Shown here: piece after piece, positions 1-7,090 of the stretch
Numbering within the stretch: position 1 is the first letter of the stretch
Layout: every line of letters begins with the position of its first letter
Source: a virus
Reading direction: 5' to 3' (one strand)
IMG/VR virus record: IMGVR_UViG_3300025086_000149
Coordinates: 1-30,002 of that record
DNA length: 30,002 nucleotides
Program-made: the position numbers and the translations under genes
Notes under the pieces: generated by a model
Database searches by the model: none
What the model was told of the DNA's origin: nothing
The model's input: the letters and a program-made list of their open reading frames with translations, nothing else

Positions 1-735
1 ACTTTCAGCGTGCGCACGCGTGCCGCACTTGTCTTTGCTGACGACCTCGCGTCCAAGGCTATAGTAGAGCCACTTGGCACTGTGCATCGGCAATTCGATA
101 GCGCCGCCGCTGTGATGCACCTTGCCTGTCTGCTGAACGGCAACCTGTCGACCAAGACCGACGACGTGGTACGAGTGCAAGTCAACCGTTGTGTCGGGCA
201 ACGTCATGAAACTGGCCAGACCGACGAACTGGTCGATGAGACTGACTTCCTTGGAACTGGCTGCAGCCGTGTTTTGCACGTTGTTGCCGTCACCCTGCAA
301 CGTCGGCATGCCGAGAGAGTGGATGAACATCGCATCTCCTGTCGCGCTGCTCAGACCACTACCGATGTTCTGAAGCGCCGGTACGACCTTGATGACGGTC
401 GCGTTCGACTCGAACGTGTGGTCTACGATGGTGAAGATACGACTCTGGAATGCGCTGACGTAGTGTGAGCCATACGCACCAGTTCCAGTGCCAGTGTTGT
501 GGAAGGTCAACTTCTGACCAATGAGCATTCCAATAGGCACCTTGAGCACGGGCTTGGAGGGCTCGAAGATGCTGCTGGCGCTAACGGTCGTCGTGCCTGT
601 GAACGTGATGGTCGTGAAGTCGGTGTTGTCGGTAGACGTCCATTCACGAGGCAGGCCATGCTCAATGTAGACGCCCGTCTCATGACCCATCACGACTTCA
701 GAGACGTCGCCCTTGAAGTGGCCGCCGAAACTCAC
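1..735 (-). CDS. Probable tail-tube / major tail protein, 3' end outside the window
   Basis: The minus-strand frame is open from a GTG at 735 to the window edge (245 codons, no stop), so the C-terminus is missing. The GTG overlaps the TGA of the preceding gene as GTGA, which fixes the start and suggests coupled translation. The product opens MSFGGHFKGDVSEVV and is rich in Thr, Ser, Gly and Val with many predicted beta strands. Near the edge is the segment LPMHSAKWLYYSLGREVV. Its place after the head-closure gene is where tailed viruses usually encode the tail tube or a tail-completion protein. The function is inferred from order and beta-rich composition only; I do not recognise the family. 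A minor tail or baseplate protein is also possible. Confidence 0.6.
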   Translation of the reverse strand, partial: MSFGGHFKGDVSEVVMGHETGVYIEHGLPREWTSTDNTDFTTITFTGTTTVSASSIFEPSKPVLKVPIGMLIGQKLTFHNTGTGTGAYGSHYVSAFQSRIFTIVDHTFESNATVIKVVPALQNIGSGLSSATGDAMFIHSLGMPTLQGDGNNVQNTAAASSKEVSLIDQFVGLASFMTLPDTTVDLHSYHVVGLGRQVAVQQTGKVHHSGGAIELPMHSAKWLYYSLGREVVSKDKCGTRAHAES

Positions 736-1205
736 GGAATCAACTCCGCAAGGATGACGACTTCGACTTGGAAGGTATGTCGGAACAACTTCTTCGTGCG
801 GTCAGACAGGTCCGTGCGCGTCTTCAGAATCATCCTGTCGAAGTTGACCCCGTCTCCCTTGCGCGACACGTGAATGATGCGACGCATCTCGTCCTCCATC
901 TTACGCAAACGAGAACGCCCACGAGCCGTGCGCATGTCCACCGTGATGTTGACGCGCGTCGTCACGAAGTTATACAGAAGGTCAGGGACCTCTTCATTGA
1001 GGGCTGTCTCGTAGCACACGATGTAGTCGTGACGTTGCAGGTCCAGTCGCTTGCCGCGCTCAGGCCCTTCACTGGCCACGTCGATAATGATGGGCTTTAC
1101 GTTGTCCGTGTTGCCTCTGTTCCAACCTGTTTTGGTCACAGCGTTGTGGTCAGCCTTGAGCAGGTCAATGACCGTCTGCAGCGGCTCCTTATACGTCGCC
1201 GTCAT
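732..1205 (-). CDS. Probable neck / head-closure or tail-completion protein
   Basis: A 157-residue soluble protein starting MTATYKEPLQTVIDLL. Its ATG overlaps the upstream TGA as ATGA, and its own stop overlaps the next GTG as GTGA. The N-terminal helix, central strands (VKPIIIDVASEG, RHDYIVCYETA, NFVTTRVNITVDMRT) and later RRIIHVSRKGDGVNFDRMI resemble the small alpha/beta neck proteins that join connector to tail tube. That comparison rests on size, position and general strand pattern, not on a recognised signature. It lies between the connector protein and the probable tail gene, the usual slot for head-closure or tail-terminator proteins. Confidence 0.6.
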   Translation of the reverse strand: MTATYKEPLQTVIDLLKADHNAVTKTGWNRGNTDNVKPIIIDVASEGPERGKRLDLQRHDYIVCYETALNEEVPDLLYNFVTTRVNITVDMRTARGRSRLRKMEDEMRRIIHVSRKGDGVNFDRMILKTRTDLSDRTKKLFRHTFQVEVVILAELIP

Positions 1206-2770
1206 GCGAAGACCACCACTTCCTTGTAGCGAGCAAGGATGTCCATGGCCTCCCTACGGAACAACTGTGCCTTGGAGCCGAGGTCAATGTTCTGACTCCC
1301 CTCGGGAATCAGCACGCTTCGGTCGTCCGACATCAGCAGTTCGCTCGCCACAAGTTTGGTGGCTGCCTCCTCAATCGCCTTTTCCAGATACCGCTCTCCG
1401 TAGATGTAGGACACCTTGATGGCGTTATACTCGAAGAAAGGGTACGAGTTGTTGAAGTAAATGATGCCCATTTCGTGGTCAAGCCACCAGTCGCGCAGAC
1501 GAGCGCTGTCTCCGCTGGCACTGCCACCCTGCAAATCAAGAAGCAGAGATTGCTGGGTGATAGTACCGCTGACTGCCGTGTGGTCACCAACTACGTCGGC
1601 GCACCCAGTGAACGATGTGCCCGTCTTTCCAGTGTAGCGAAACACGATGGCTCCGTTAATAGCCACACCTGCATCCACGAACCCTGTCGTAGAGTCCACG
1701 TTGATAGTCCCCGAAGAAGCCGAGGACACGGTCGCTGAGTTCCCTTGAGTCTGGTCAATGGTGATGTCGCTGGAGTTGGTTACGATACTGCACTTCTCGC
1801 CTCCTTTGACGGCGCGCATGCTCGTAAGTTTCACCACGCCCGTACCGTAGTCACTGTTGGCTGATGCCAAGAACTCGTTGTGGACTGCCACGTTTGAGGT
1901 CGAGCCCTCAAGAGTGAACGCGGGTGAGAAGTCGACAACGGCTTTGCTGACGCGGTCCTCTTTGTTGATGAGGTCAGCAAAGTTCTGAGCGACAGTGGTA
2001 GAATCAAAGTCGTCACGCCACTGAGTCGCACCGGTGCCTTGAGCGAGCGTGGCAACGCTGCCGTTGCCGGGTGAGATGAAGATGGATGAAGAGGCAAGGT
2101 TGCTCACGTCGTTGAACTCGATGCGGGCCTCTGCACCGCAAATCTCTCGGTAGTCGTCACCTTGCCAAAGTTCGATGCGCAGAATCTGCTGAACGTTTCG
2201 GAAGAGCAGTGGGGCTGTGCCCACGTAATCTGTGAAGTATCGGCGTCGGTAGGGCTTGTACGTGTCGAAGTTGATGTACTCTGCCGCAACGAGGTAGGGC
2301 CTCCACGCGTTGTGCGTGTAGTTGTCGATGCGGTCCTGAATGCGGCGAATGTGGTCTTCGACAATACTCTTCTTGACGCCGCGACTCTTGCCGTTGGTGA
2401 AGATGGTCAGGTTCTGAATCTCCGTGTTGGCCGTCGTCGTGTAGTTGGAATGGGTGCTGACGGTGGTGGGCAACTTCACGTATTTCGTACCGCTAACGTC
2501 CTCGACTACAGGCGTCGTAATGGTGAACTCTGTACCCAGAGGGTCGAGGTCGCTGAAAACGAGAATGGTATCGCCGCTTTCAAAGCCGTGCTCACGGAAA
2601 TCCGTACCTGTGATGTAGAAACCGGTCGATGCTGAGTTTGCAGCAGCAATCACAGGCTCTCCCGCTGCGATGCCGAGTAGTTCGCCCACCTTGTTACCCG
2701 TCGTGTAGACGACAGCCGAGGGTTCGAGTGGACGAGTTTCTGGCTCACCGGGGCTGAAGACGACAGGCAT
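1202..2770 (-). CDS. Head-tail connector (adaptor) protein with a large beta-rich insertion
   Basis: A 522-residue protein. Residues about 135-210 (helix with HIRRIQDRIDNYTHNAW, then strands) and 428-520 (IIYFNN, then helices with YLEKAIEEAATKLVA and REAMDILARYKEVVV) look like the two parts of an HK97 gp6-type adaptor, which sits under the portal. Such adaptors are usually about 100-200 residues. Here residues 1-134 and about 210-428 add Ser/Thr/Gly-rich beta material, including IVFRYTGKTGTSFTGCADVV, a motif style common in virion beta domains. The start is supported by GAGGTGA four bases before the ATG; this ribosome-binding site overlaps the upstream stop. Position between capsid genes and neck gene fits. 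The adaptor call is a motif-level judgement; a separate decoration or fibre role of the inserted part is possible. Confidence 0.62.
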   Translation of the reverse strand: MPVVFSPGEPETRPLEPSAVVYTTGNKVGELLGIAAGEPVIAAANSASTGFYITGTDFREHGFESGDTILVFSDLDPLGTEFTITTPVVEDVSGTKYVKLPTTVSTHSNYTTTANTEIQNLTIFTNGKSRGVKKSIVEDHIRRIQDRIDNYTHNAWRPYLVAAEYINFDTYKPYRRRYFTDYVGTAPLLFRNVQQILRIELWQGDDYREICGAEARIEFNDVSNLASSSIFISPGNGSVATLAQGTGATQWRDDFDSTTVAQNFADLINKEDRVSKAVVDFSPAFTLEGSTSNVAVHNEFLASANSDYGTGVVKLTSMRAVKGGEKCSIVTNSSDITIDQTQGNSATVSSASSGTINVDSTTGFVDAGVAINGAIVFRYTGKTGTSFTGCADVVGDHTAVSGTITQQSLLLDLQGGSASGDSARLRDWWLDHEMGIIYFNNSYPFFEYNAIKVSYIYGERYLEKAIEEAATKLVASELLMSDDRSVLIPEGSQNIDLGSKAQLFRREAMDILARYKEVVVFA

Positions 2771-2779
2771 GTTTTCACC

Positions 2780-3064
2780 TCAGTGCTGCTTCACTCCCAG
2801 ATTGAAGTCCATGGCTTTCCCGCACGTGCGACAGGTGTCGACCCAGCAGAAGTACAGCATCCCGCAGTGTTTGCAGCGAGTACCAGAACCGATGTTGAGA
2901 ACGTCCCCTGCAGCACGGTTGCGGTTGCGCTGCTTCAAGGTAACGCCCTCAAGGGGCTTGTCCTCGTTGGTTCGGACTGAAGCGCCGTAGCCTTCGTTGA
3001 GGCGAATGCCTCGCTTCTGCATCCGCTCGATGTCGTCGAGGCCGAGGCTACCGAAGTCGTCCAT
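2780..3064 (-). CDS. Small zinc-ribbon protein
   Basis: A 94-residue protein starting MDDFGSLGLDDIERMQ. Its C-terminal half holds a Cys4 zinc ribbon: C64-x2-C67-x10-C78-x2-C81 (RCKHCGMLYF ... CRTCGK), with an extra Cys at 73. I chose the ATG at 3064 because AGGGGGTG lies about five bases before it; an in-frame GTG two codons upstream (3070) overlaps that site and is less likely. Its TGA is fused to the ribosome-binding site of the connector gene. It may be a small structural or assembly protein. No enzymatic motif is visible. Confidence 0.65.
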   Translation of the reverse strand: MDDFGSLGLDDIERMQKRGIRLNEGYGASVRTNEDKPLEGVTLKQRNRNRAAGDVLNIGSGTRCKHCGMLYFCWVDTCRTCGKAMDFNLGVKQH

Positions 3065-3082
3065 TCGCACACCCCCTATGAA

Positions 3083-3256
3083 TCAGGAGGTGACGACCAC
3101 AACGTAAAGATTGCCGAGCATGAGGTAGGACGTAACACCTTCCACGGTCTTGCCGTTGGTGTAATCGTCCAGTACCTTTTGGACACCGCCAGCCACAGAT
3201 GCCCCAGTCTCCTTCGCATCGGAAGGCTTGAACTCGAACACTTTGGTGTCGGACAC
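3083..3256 (-). CDS. Small hypothetical protein (57 aa)
   Basis: A short reading frame starting GTG at 3256 and ending TGA at 3083-3085. The product begins MSDTKVFEFKPSDAKETGAS and ends NLYVVVVTS. It fills the gap between two well-supported genes, has GAGGTGA four bases before the GTG, and starts nine bases after the upstream stop, the same arrangement as its neighbours. The first half is charged, the second half carries a short helix (VQKVLDDYTNGKTVEGV) and a beta-prone tail. I do not recognise it. Its place suggests a minor head or connector component. Confidence 0.6.
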   Translation of the reverse strand: MSDTKVFEFKPSDAKETGASVAGGVQKVLDDYTNGKTVEGVTSYLMLGNLYVVVVTS

Positions 3257-3265
3257 TCAGTCACC

Positions 3266-3586
3266 TCAGGAGCGGCGACCGATGGCCATGAACGTGCCAC
3301 CAATGGTAGCCTGAGCCGCACCGGGGGTGTTGACGGTAATCGTCGTTCCACTAACGGTGGCAAACTCACCAAAAGTGAAGGGAGCGGCATCAGATTGGTC
3401 AGCCGCAGTTCCGGGTTCAAGAGTCTGAGGAGCCAAAGCACCGGTGGGGGTGACGACAGCCATGTCCACACTGATGAGAAGGCTGCCCAGTTCAATCGTA
3501 GTATCGGACGCAGCGTAGGAGCCGGTCACAACCATGCGGTCGCCAAAGTAGGTTGGTCGGGGGTCAATCGTTACTGCCATTTTCAT
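3266..3586 (-). CDS. Small beta-rich probable head protein
   Basis: A 106-residue protein, beginning MKMAVTIDPRPTYFGDRMVV. It is rich in Thr, Gly, Ala and Val with alternating hydrophobic residues, as in small head-decoration or capsid-associated beta-barrel proteins. The ATG at 3586 overlaps the upstream TGA as ATGA; a second ATG two codons on (3580) is also possible, with GGAGAG upstream of both. It is the second gene after the probable decoration gene. The family is not recognised, and the structural role is inferred from context. Confidence 0.6.
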   Translation of the reverse strand: MKMAVTIDPRPTYFGDRMVVTGSYAASDTTIELGSLLISVDMAVVTPTGALAPQTLEPGTAADQSDAAPFTFGEFATVSGTTITVNTPGAAQATIGGTFMAIGRRS

Positions 3587-3984
3587 TCACTCTCCGTGGT
3601 AAGTTCTTCCGAAGCCTCTTCGACTTCAGGAGTAGGTGCTGCTTCGGGCTCAGGAGCCGGAGCGGGGTTGAGGACGCCTTCGACCGCGGCGAGCAGTTTG
3701 CTCTTGGTGGCGTAGCCGCCAACGGTCTGACCGCGCTCAACGAGCCATGCGGTAATGTCCTTCTTGGTCCAGCCAGCGTCAGGAAGGCCGTCAGAGCCTT
3801 CGTCCACCGTCACGCCCTCGTCGCCTTCAACGAGGAAGGCGGTTGGGTTAGTGCAGATGGCGACACGATGCTCGTCCAGATACGCCTGCGAAACCTCAAC
3901 AGGTTCGCCGCGTGGCCAGAGTACTCCGGTGCCGTCAGGCTTCTTCCGGTAGACCCGGCTGCCAATGTAGGTCACGGTGGGCAC
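3583..3984 (-). CDS. Head-associated protein with a HeH/SAP-like segment
   Basis: A 133-residue protein. The N-terminal 45 residues (MPTVTYIGSRVYRKKPDG, WPRGEPVEVSQAYLDEH) resemble the short beta module common in small phage head proteins. Residues about 70-104 (GWTKKDITAWLVERGQTVGG then ATKSKLLAAVEGVL) look like a helix-extended-helix, SAP/LEM-like fold, which in virion proteins can bind nucleic acid or protein. The tail is Pro/Glu-rich (PAPAPEPEAAPTPEVEEA). It starts with GTG at 3984, six bases after GAGGTGA. The stop overlaps the next ATG. The domain assignment is by eye and moderate. Confidence 0.6.
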   Translation of the reverse strand: MPTVTYIGSRVYRKKPDGTGVLWPRGEPVEVSQAYLDEHRVAICTNPTAFLVEGDEGVTVDEGSDGLPDAGWTKKDITAWLVERGQTVGGYATKSKLLAAVEGVLNPAPAPEPEAAPTPEVEEASEELTTESE

Positions 3985-3995
3985 GAAGGCTCACC

Positions 3996-4460
3996 TCAGT
4001 TCAGCATGACGACAGTCACAGTTCCTGCGCCAGCCGCTTCGCCGTGAAGGACGATGGCCGGGAGAGAACCCCCAGTCTTGGTCGCTGGGGCGGTACCGGT
4101 GTTGGTGAACGTGGCGGACAGAGTCTTGTCTGCCACTGCGAACGTCTGTCCGAGGACACCAATGATTTTCGAGGCGCCTGCGCTGATGGTCATCGTTTGC
4201 TCAGCAGCGTCGGCCAAGGTGAACGCGATGGTCACCAAGCGCATGCTGCCGACAGCGTTTCCGTCAGCGTTGCTGGCGGTAAAGCCCGTCAGGCTTCCGG
4301 GGTAGGAACCTCCGGTGTTGCCGCTGAGCCAACCAGTCTCATCGACAGGTGTGCCCGTTCGCATGTCGAGGTCCAAGAGAACCGAAACCGTACCGTTGGT
4401 GAAATCACCGTCATCGTAAGAAATCGTCAGTTGCTTGTTTTCTGCCGTTCGTGTAGTCAT
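3996..4460 (-). CDS. Probable capsid decoration (cement) protein
   Basis: A 154-residue, Thr/Gly/Ser/Ala-rich protein with many predicted strands (KQLTISYDDGDFTNGTVSV, DKTLSATFTNTGTAPA, GAGTVTVVMLN) and no catalytic motif. It directly follows the major capsid gene, the usual place for a decoration protein. It also has the same 19-nt initiation sequence as the capsid gene, CATGGAGGAATGAATCATG, as if both were made at matching high levels. That supports, but does not prove, a stoichiometric virion role. A head fibre protein is an alternative. Confidence 0.62.
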   Translation of the reverse strand: MTTRTAENKQLTISYDDGDFTNGTVSVLLDLDMRTGTPVDETGWLSGNTGGSYPGSLTGFTASNADGNAVGSMRLVTIAFTLADAAEQTMTISAGASKIIGVLGQTFAVADKTLSATFTNTGTAPATKTGGSLPAIVLHGEAAGAGTVTVVMLN

Positions 4461-4476
4461 GATTCATTCCTCCATG
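4458..4476 (-). promoter_or_regulatory. 19-nt translation-initiation element, copy before decoration gene
   Basis: On the minus strand this reads CATGGAGGAATGAATCATG, ending in the start codon of the probable decoration gene. GGAGGA is the ribosome-binding site, eight bases from the ATG. The same 19 bases occur before the major capsid gene, while the flanking bases differ. Confidence 0.7.
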
Positions 4477-4495
4477 TGTTCTCTTCAGCACGCCC

Positions 4496-5623
4496 TCACT
4501 TGAGGTCGCGGATGCTCCCCTGTCCACCGAAGAAGGTGGTCCAGACTTCGCCCATGGTGCGGTACAGGCCTTCCTGACCGAGCCGGTTGATGGCGAAGGG
4601 GTCGCCCGTCTCAATGCCGGACTCGAAGTACTGAGTCGGCTTGGCGGTGCTGAAGTAGAGGTAGTCCGTGTCCATCATGTAGATGCGGCTGATGCCGTCA
4701 CTGGCCATTTCCTTGGTGGGGATGATGGGGACACCGTTGTAGGTCGCCACGATGAACCCGGCTTCGATACCGGGGACACCCTTGACGCCGTTGTAGGTGG
4801 GAACCACACGCTTCTCTTCCATGAAGCGCTGTTGCGCCTGCAGGAGTTGCTGGATGCGCATGAGGGTGTCGTACCCGGTCAGCATGACCTTGGGGTTGCC
4901 ACCGCGCTCCCAAATGAGGCGGAAGAGTTCGTCAAGGTGGTCGAGGCTCAGAGTCCGGTTGGTGGAACTTGAGTCAGCGGAGTCCTCGGCGAAGGACCAC
5001 GTGTTGGCGCTGCGGTCGATGGAGTAGAGGTCCTCGTCGTTGGTGTCGTAGTGCGTACCGGAGGTCATCGAGTTGTTGCCCGTGGTGATGCGGTCGAGCG
5101 ACTCAATGTCGTTGCCCGCAACCGTGGTGACGTCCTCGGTGAGCATGTCGTTGATGTGCTCTGCGTGGTGCTTGCCCATTTCCTCCTTGAGGACTGAGCG
5201 GATGTCGCCCAGACCGTCGTCCTTGTCGTTGAGGAAGATGGCCGTCTCCGACATGTCGAAGGAGTGAGCCACAGTCTTGGGCTTTGCAGCCACGTTCTGG
5301 AACGTTGGCTTGGTGGTGTCCGGCAGAGTGCCGTTCTCAGCGATGCCGCCGCCAACAACCTTGGAAGGCTTAGCGGTGACGACGCGCCATCCACTGCGGT
5401 CCCAAGGCTTCTTGGGAAGGATGGAGAAGGCGTTGAACTCTTGGTTCAACTGGCTCCAGACCTTGCGGCCGTAGATGGCTTGGTAGGTACCAGCCGTGGT
5501 GCTGAGGAGCGGAGCGTCCGCCTTCAGCAACTCACTGCCGGAGTAGGAGTAGCCCATCGAGGACCCTGCCCCGTAGTAGTACCGCTCCATGTCGTTGACT
5601 GTTCGCATGTAGTTTCGTGCCAT
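4496..5623 (-). CDS. Major capsid protein, HK97 fold
   Basis: A 375-residue protein, typical length for an HK97-fold major capsid protein without its scaffold domain. It follows the protease/scaffold gene as in HK97-like viruses. Features that fit the fold are an N-terminal arm; an E-loop-like region (GWRVVTAKPSKVVGGGIAEN and PKTVAHSFDMSETAI); a spine-helix segment (RSVLKEEMGKHHAEHINDML); P-domain and A-domain segments (LDHLDELFRLIWERGGNPKV, MRIQQLLQAQQRF, GFIVATYNGVPIIPTKEM); and a final strand (GLYRTMGEVWTTFF). It starts at the ATG at 5623, preceded by GGAGGA in the 19-nt initiation element. The insertion around residues 165-220 (rich in Ser, Thr, Asp, Asn) may be surface exposed. I saw no covalent cross-linking signature that could be assigned with confidence. 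Confidence 0.85.
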   Translation of the reverse strand: MARNYMRTVNDMERYYYGAGSSMGYSYSGSELLKADAPLLSTTAGTYQAIYGRKVWSQLNQEFNAFSILPKKPWDRSGWRVVTAKPSKVVGGGIAENGTLPDTTKPTFQNVAAKPKTVAHSFDMSETAIFLNDKDDGLGDIRSVLKEEMGKHHAEHINDMLTEDVTTVAGNDIESLDRITTGNNSMTSGTHYDTNDEDLYSIDRSANTWSFAEDSADSSSTNRTLSLDHLDELFRLIWERGGNPKVMLTGYDTLMRIQQLLQAQQRFMEEKRVVPTYNGVKGVPGIEAGFIVATYNGVPIIPTKEMASDGISRIYMMDTDYLYFSTAKPTQYFESGIETGDPFAINRLGQEGLYRTMGEVWTTFFGGQGSIRDLK

Positions 5624-5639
5624 GATTCATTCCTCCATG
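5621..5639 (-). promoter_or_regulatory. 19-nt translation-initiation element, copy before capsid gene
   Basis: Minus strand CATGGAGGAATGAATCATG, identical to the copy before the decoration gene. It holds the ribosome-binding site, the capsid start codon and a tiny reading frame ATG-GAG-GAA-TGA that stops three bases before the capsid ATG. Confidence 0.7.
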
Positions 5640-5652
5640 ATTTCTGTTTGTC

Positions 5653-5668
5653 CGAGGCTCAAGCCTCG
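5653..5668 (-). terminator. Hairpin with the protease/scaffold stop codon in its loop
   Basis: A perfect 6-bp stem (CGAGGC / GCCTCG) with a 4-nt loop, and the TGA of the protease/scaffold gene lies in the loop. There is no T-run after it on the minus strand, so a simple intrinsic terminator is unlikely. An RNA processing or protection element between the scaffold and capsid cistrons is an alternative. Confidence 0.35.
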
Positions 5669-6525
5669 AAGACGCTCCCGGCGAGGCGGTGAACCTCGTC
5701 CCAACCCATGTTGGCGAGGTCCTGAGTAGACGGGACCTCGACCGTGGTAACCGACTTGCGGATGGCCGGAGCCTCAGCAGCGGTGGAGCCGATGTTGTCG
5801 ATGCGGGTGCTGAGGTCGCTCAGCGCCTTTTCGATGTTTGCCAGTGGGGTGCGAGCGTCGAAGGAAGATGCGGCGCGCGCCTCAGCCTCAGCGTTCATTT
5901 CCTTGGCGAGGCGGTCAGCGAAGACCTGTCCGAGGTTGCCCTTGAACTGCTCTTCGATGGCCGCAGCCTTGTAGACTTCGTAAGCGGCTTCGAGGTCAGA
6001 AGCGCTGACGTCAGCCGGAGCGAGGTAGCCCTTGGAGACTTCGCCGCTACCGCCGGAGTTCAACTTTCCAACGGCGTTGGTGGAAGGGGAGCCGCTTTCT
6101 TGGGCACGTCCCTTGACCTGACCAGCGAAGTATTCGGCACCGTCACCAATGGCCTCGGGCGTGGAGCCGAGGTTGGCCTTGGAGATGTCGTCAAAGTGAG
6201 CGCGAGCCGCCATGGTGTCGACGCCCTGAGACTTCAGAGTGTCCTCCATCCACGAGAGGTACTCGCTGGAGATGACGTCACTGTATTCGCCCTTGGCCAT
6301 ATCGCCGTGAGCCATCTTGTGAGCGCCGCCGTACATGCCTTCCTTCTTGTCCTCGCTCGCCATTTCCTTGCCTTCGTCTTCTTCGGACTCAGGCTTGTCC
6401 TTTTTCTTGCCTTCCATGTGCTCTTTCAAGCCTTCAGGCATTCCCTTTTCCATGGCATCAAGTCGCCCGTTCAGCCGGTCAAGCACGCCGGAAAGGTCGT
6501 TCAGTACGTTGTCTTCGTTCGTCAT
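5659..6525 (-). CDS. Nested scaffold protein from internal start in protease gene
   Basis: In frame with the protease, an ATG at 6525 (residue 179 of the full protein) is preceded by AAGGAGG eight bases upstream, one of the best ribosome-binding sites in the window and better than that of the full gene. Starting here removes the whole protease domain and gives a 288-residue acidic, helical scaffold. Nested scaffolds inside protease genes are known for other tailed viruses (for example lambda C/Nu3). The internal start is inferred from sequence only. Confidence 0.6.
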   Translation of the reverse strand: MTNEDNVLNDLSGVLDRLNGRLDAMEKGMPEGLKEHMEGKKKDKPESEEDEGKEMASEDKKEGMYGGAHKMAHGDMAKGEYSDVISSEYLSWMEDTLKSQGVDTMAARAHFDDISKANLGSTPEAIGDGAEYFAGQVKGRAQESGSPSTNAVGKLNSGGSGEVSKGYLAPADVSASDLEAAYEVYKAAAIEEQFKGNLGQVFADRLAKEMNAEAEARAASSFDARTPLANIEKALSDLSTRIDNIGSTAAEAPAIRKSVTTVEVPSTQDLANMGWDEVHRLAGSVFEA

Positions 6526-7059
6526 TGTGGTGTCCTCCTTCAAAATTCGGAATGTGGCCTCAGGATTGATGCCTTTCTCGCAAATGGTCACTTCGTGTAG
6601 TTCCAACTTCGAGATTTCGGTGTAATCACCGTGACTGGCGTCGCTCTTGCGCATGCGCTTGAACGCCTGTCCCCCGATGCTGAAGCCACGAAGAGCCCCC
6701 TTGCGAATTTCAGACGCGACTTCGCGCGCCTTCTCAATGTCGTCGCGCAACTGAATGACGACAAACATGCCGGCGTCGTCGACACCGGACTTCCAAACAC
6801 GGCCATCTGAGTCCACGTAGGAGGGGATGACCTTTCCAACTTGAATGTTGGAGTGAGCGAGTTGCACGTTGCGGAAACCATCCGCCTTCATGAAGCCGTC
6901 AAAGGCGTCACGGAGAGCGCCGCGGGTGATGAGGTCACCCTGCTTGTCCACCATTTCGACAGACGCGTAGCCAGCGATGACGAGGTCATCGGCCGCCTTG
7001 AGGATGCTGATGCTCCCGCCGTGGTTGACGGCGGAGGTCCTCAGCGCGGCGGTGGCCAT
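5659..7059 (-). CDS. Prohead protease (HK97 S78 type) fused to scaffold domain
   Basis: A 466-residue protein. Residues about 24-170 match the HK97-type prohead serine protease: VIAGYASVEMVDKQGDLITR at the start, H69 in QLAHSNIQVGKV, S127 in LRGFSIGGQAF and E156 in LELHEVTI, the expected His, Ser and acidic positions. The protease cleaves scaffold and capsid N-termini during head maturation. Residues about 179-466 are charged and helical (KEHMEGKKKDKPESEEDEGKE, coiled segments after 340) and act as a scaffold-like domain. An internal ATG at residue 179 has a strong ribosome-binding site and would make free scaffold. The start ATG at 7059 has only a weak upstream AGG. The gene is 31 bases after the giant-protein gene and directly before the capsid gene. 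Confidence 0.85.
   Translation of the reverse strand: MATAALRTSAVNHGGSISILKAADDLVIAGYASVEMVDKQGDLITRGALRDAFDGFMKADGFRNVQLAHSNIQVGKVIPSYVDSDGRVWKSGVDDAGMFVVIQLRDDIEKAREVASEIRKGALRGFSIGGQAFKRMRKSDASHGDYTEISKLELHEVTICEKGINPEATFRILKEDTTMTNEDNVLNDLSGVLDRLNGRLDAMEKGMPEGLKEHMEGKKKDKPESEEDEGKEMASEDKKEGMYGGAHKMAHGDMAKGEYSDVISSEYLSWMEDTLKSQGVDTMAARAHFDDISKANLGSTPEAIGDGAEYFAGQVKGRAQESGSPSTNAVGKLNSGGSGEVSKGYLAPADVSASDLEAAYEVYKAAAIEEQFKGNLGQVFADRLAKEMNAEAEARAASSFDARTPLANIEKALSDLSTRIDNIGSTAAEAPAIRKSVTTVEVPSTQDLANMGWDEVHRLAGSVFEA
6534..6540 (-). promoter_or_regulatory. Internal ribosome-binding site for nested scaffold
   Basis: AAGGAGG on the minus strand, placed eight bases before the in-frame ATG at 6525. 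The codons it spans are within the ILKED segment that ends the protease domain, so its location at the domain boundary is what a nested scaffold needs. Confidence 0.6.
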
Positions 7060-7081
7060 TGTCTTCAGAACCTGTCGTCAT

Positions 7082-7089
7082 TCTACTTA
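7082..7089 (-). promoter_or_regulatory. Possible TATA-like element before protease gene
   Basis: The 31-nt gap before the protease ATG contains minus-strand GTTAAGTAGAAT, about 26 bases ahead of the start codon. In archaea this spacing would suit a TATA box serving a transcript with little or no leader. It would allow head genes to be expressed apart from the giant-protein gene. The match to a TATA consensus is weak. Confidence 0.2.
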
Positions 7090-7090
7090 A

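Noticed and set aside
10-468. Plus-strand frame at the left end
   Set aside because: The minus strand has an uninterrupted frame from 735 to the edge with a coupled start, so the plus frame is a shadow.
3076-3495. 139-codon minus-strand frame
   Set aside because: It overlaps the 106-residue and 57-residue genes in another frame and gives a Pro/Leu/Trp/Ser-rich product without a ribosome-binding site.
5689-6600. 303-codon plus-strand open frame
   Set aside because: It lies opposite the protease/scaffold gene, whose protease motifs and internal start are clear. The plus-strand product is a Val/Ser/Leu-rich mirror with no motif.
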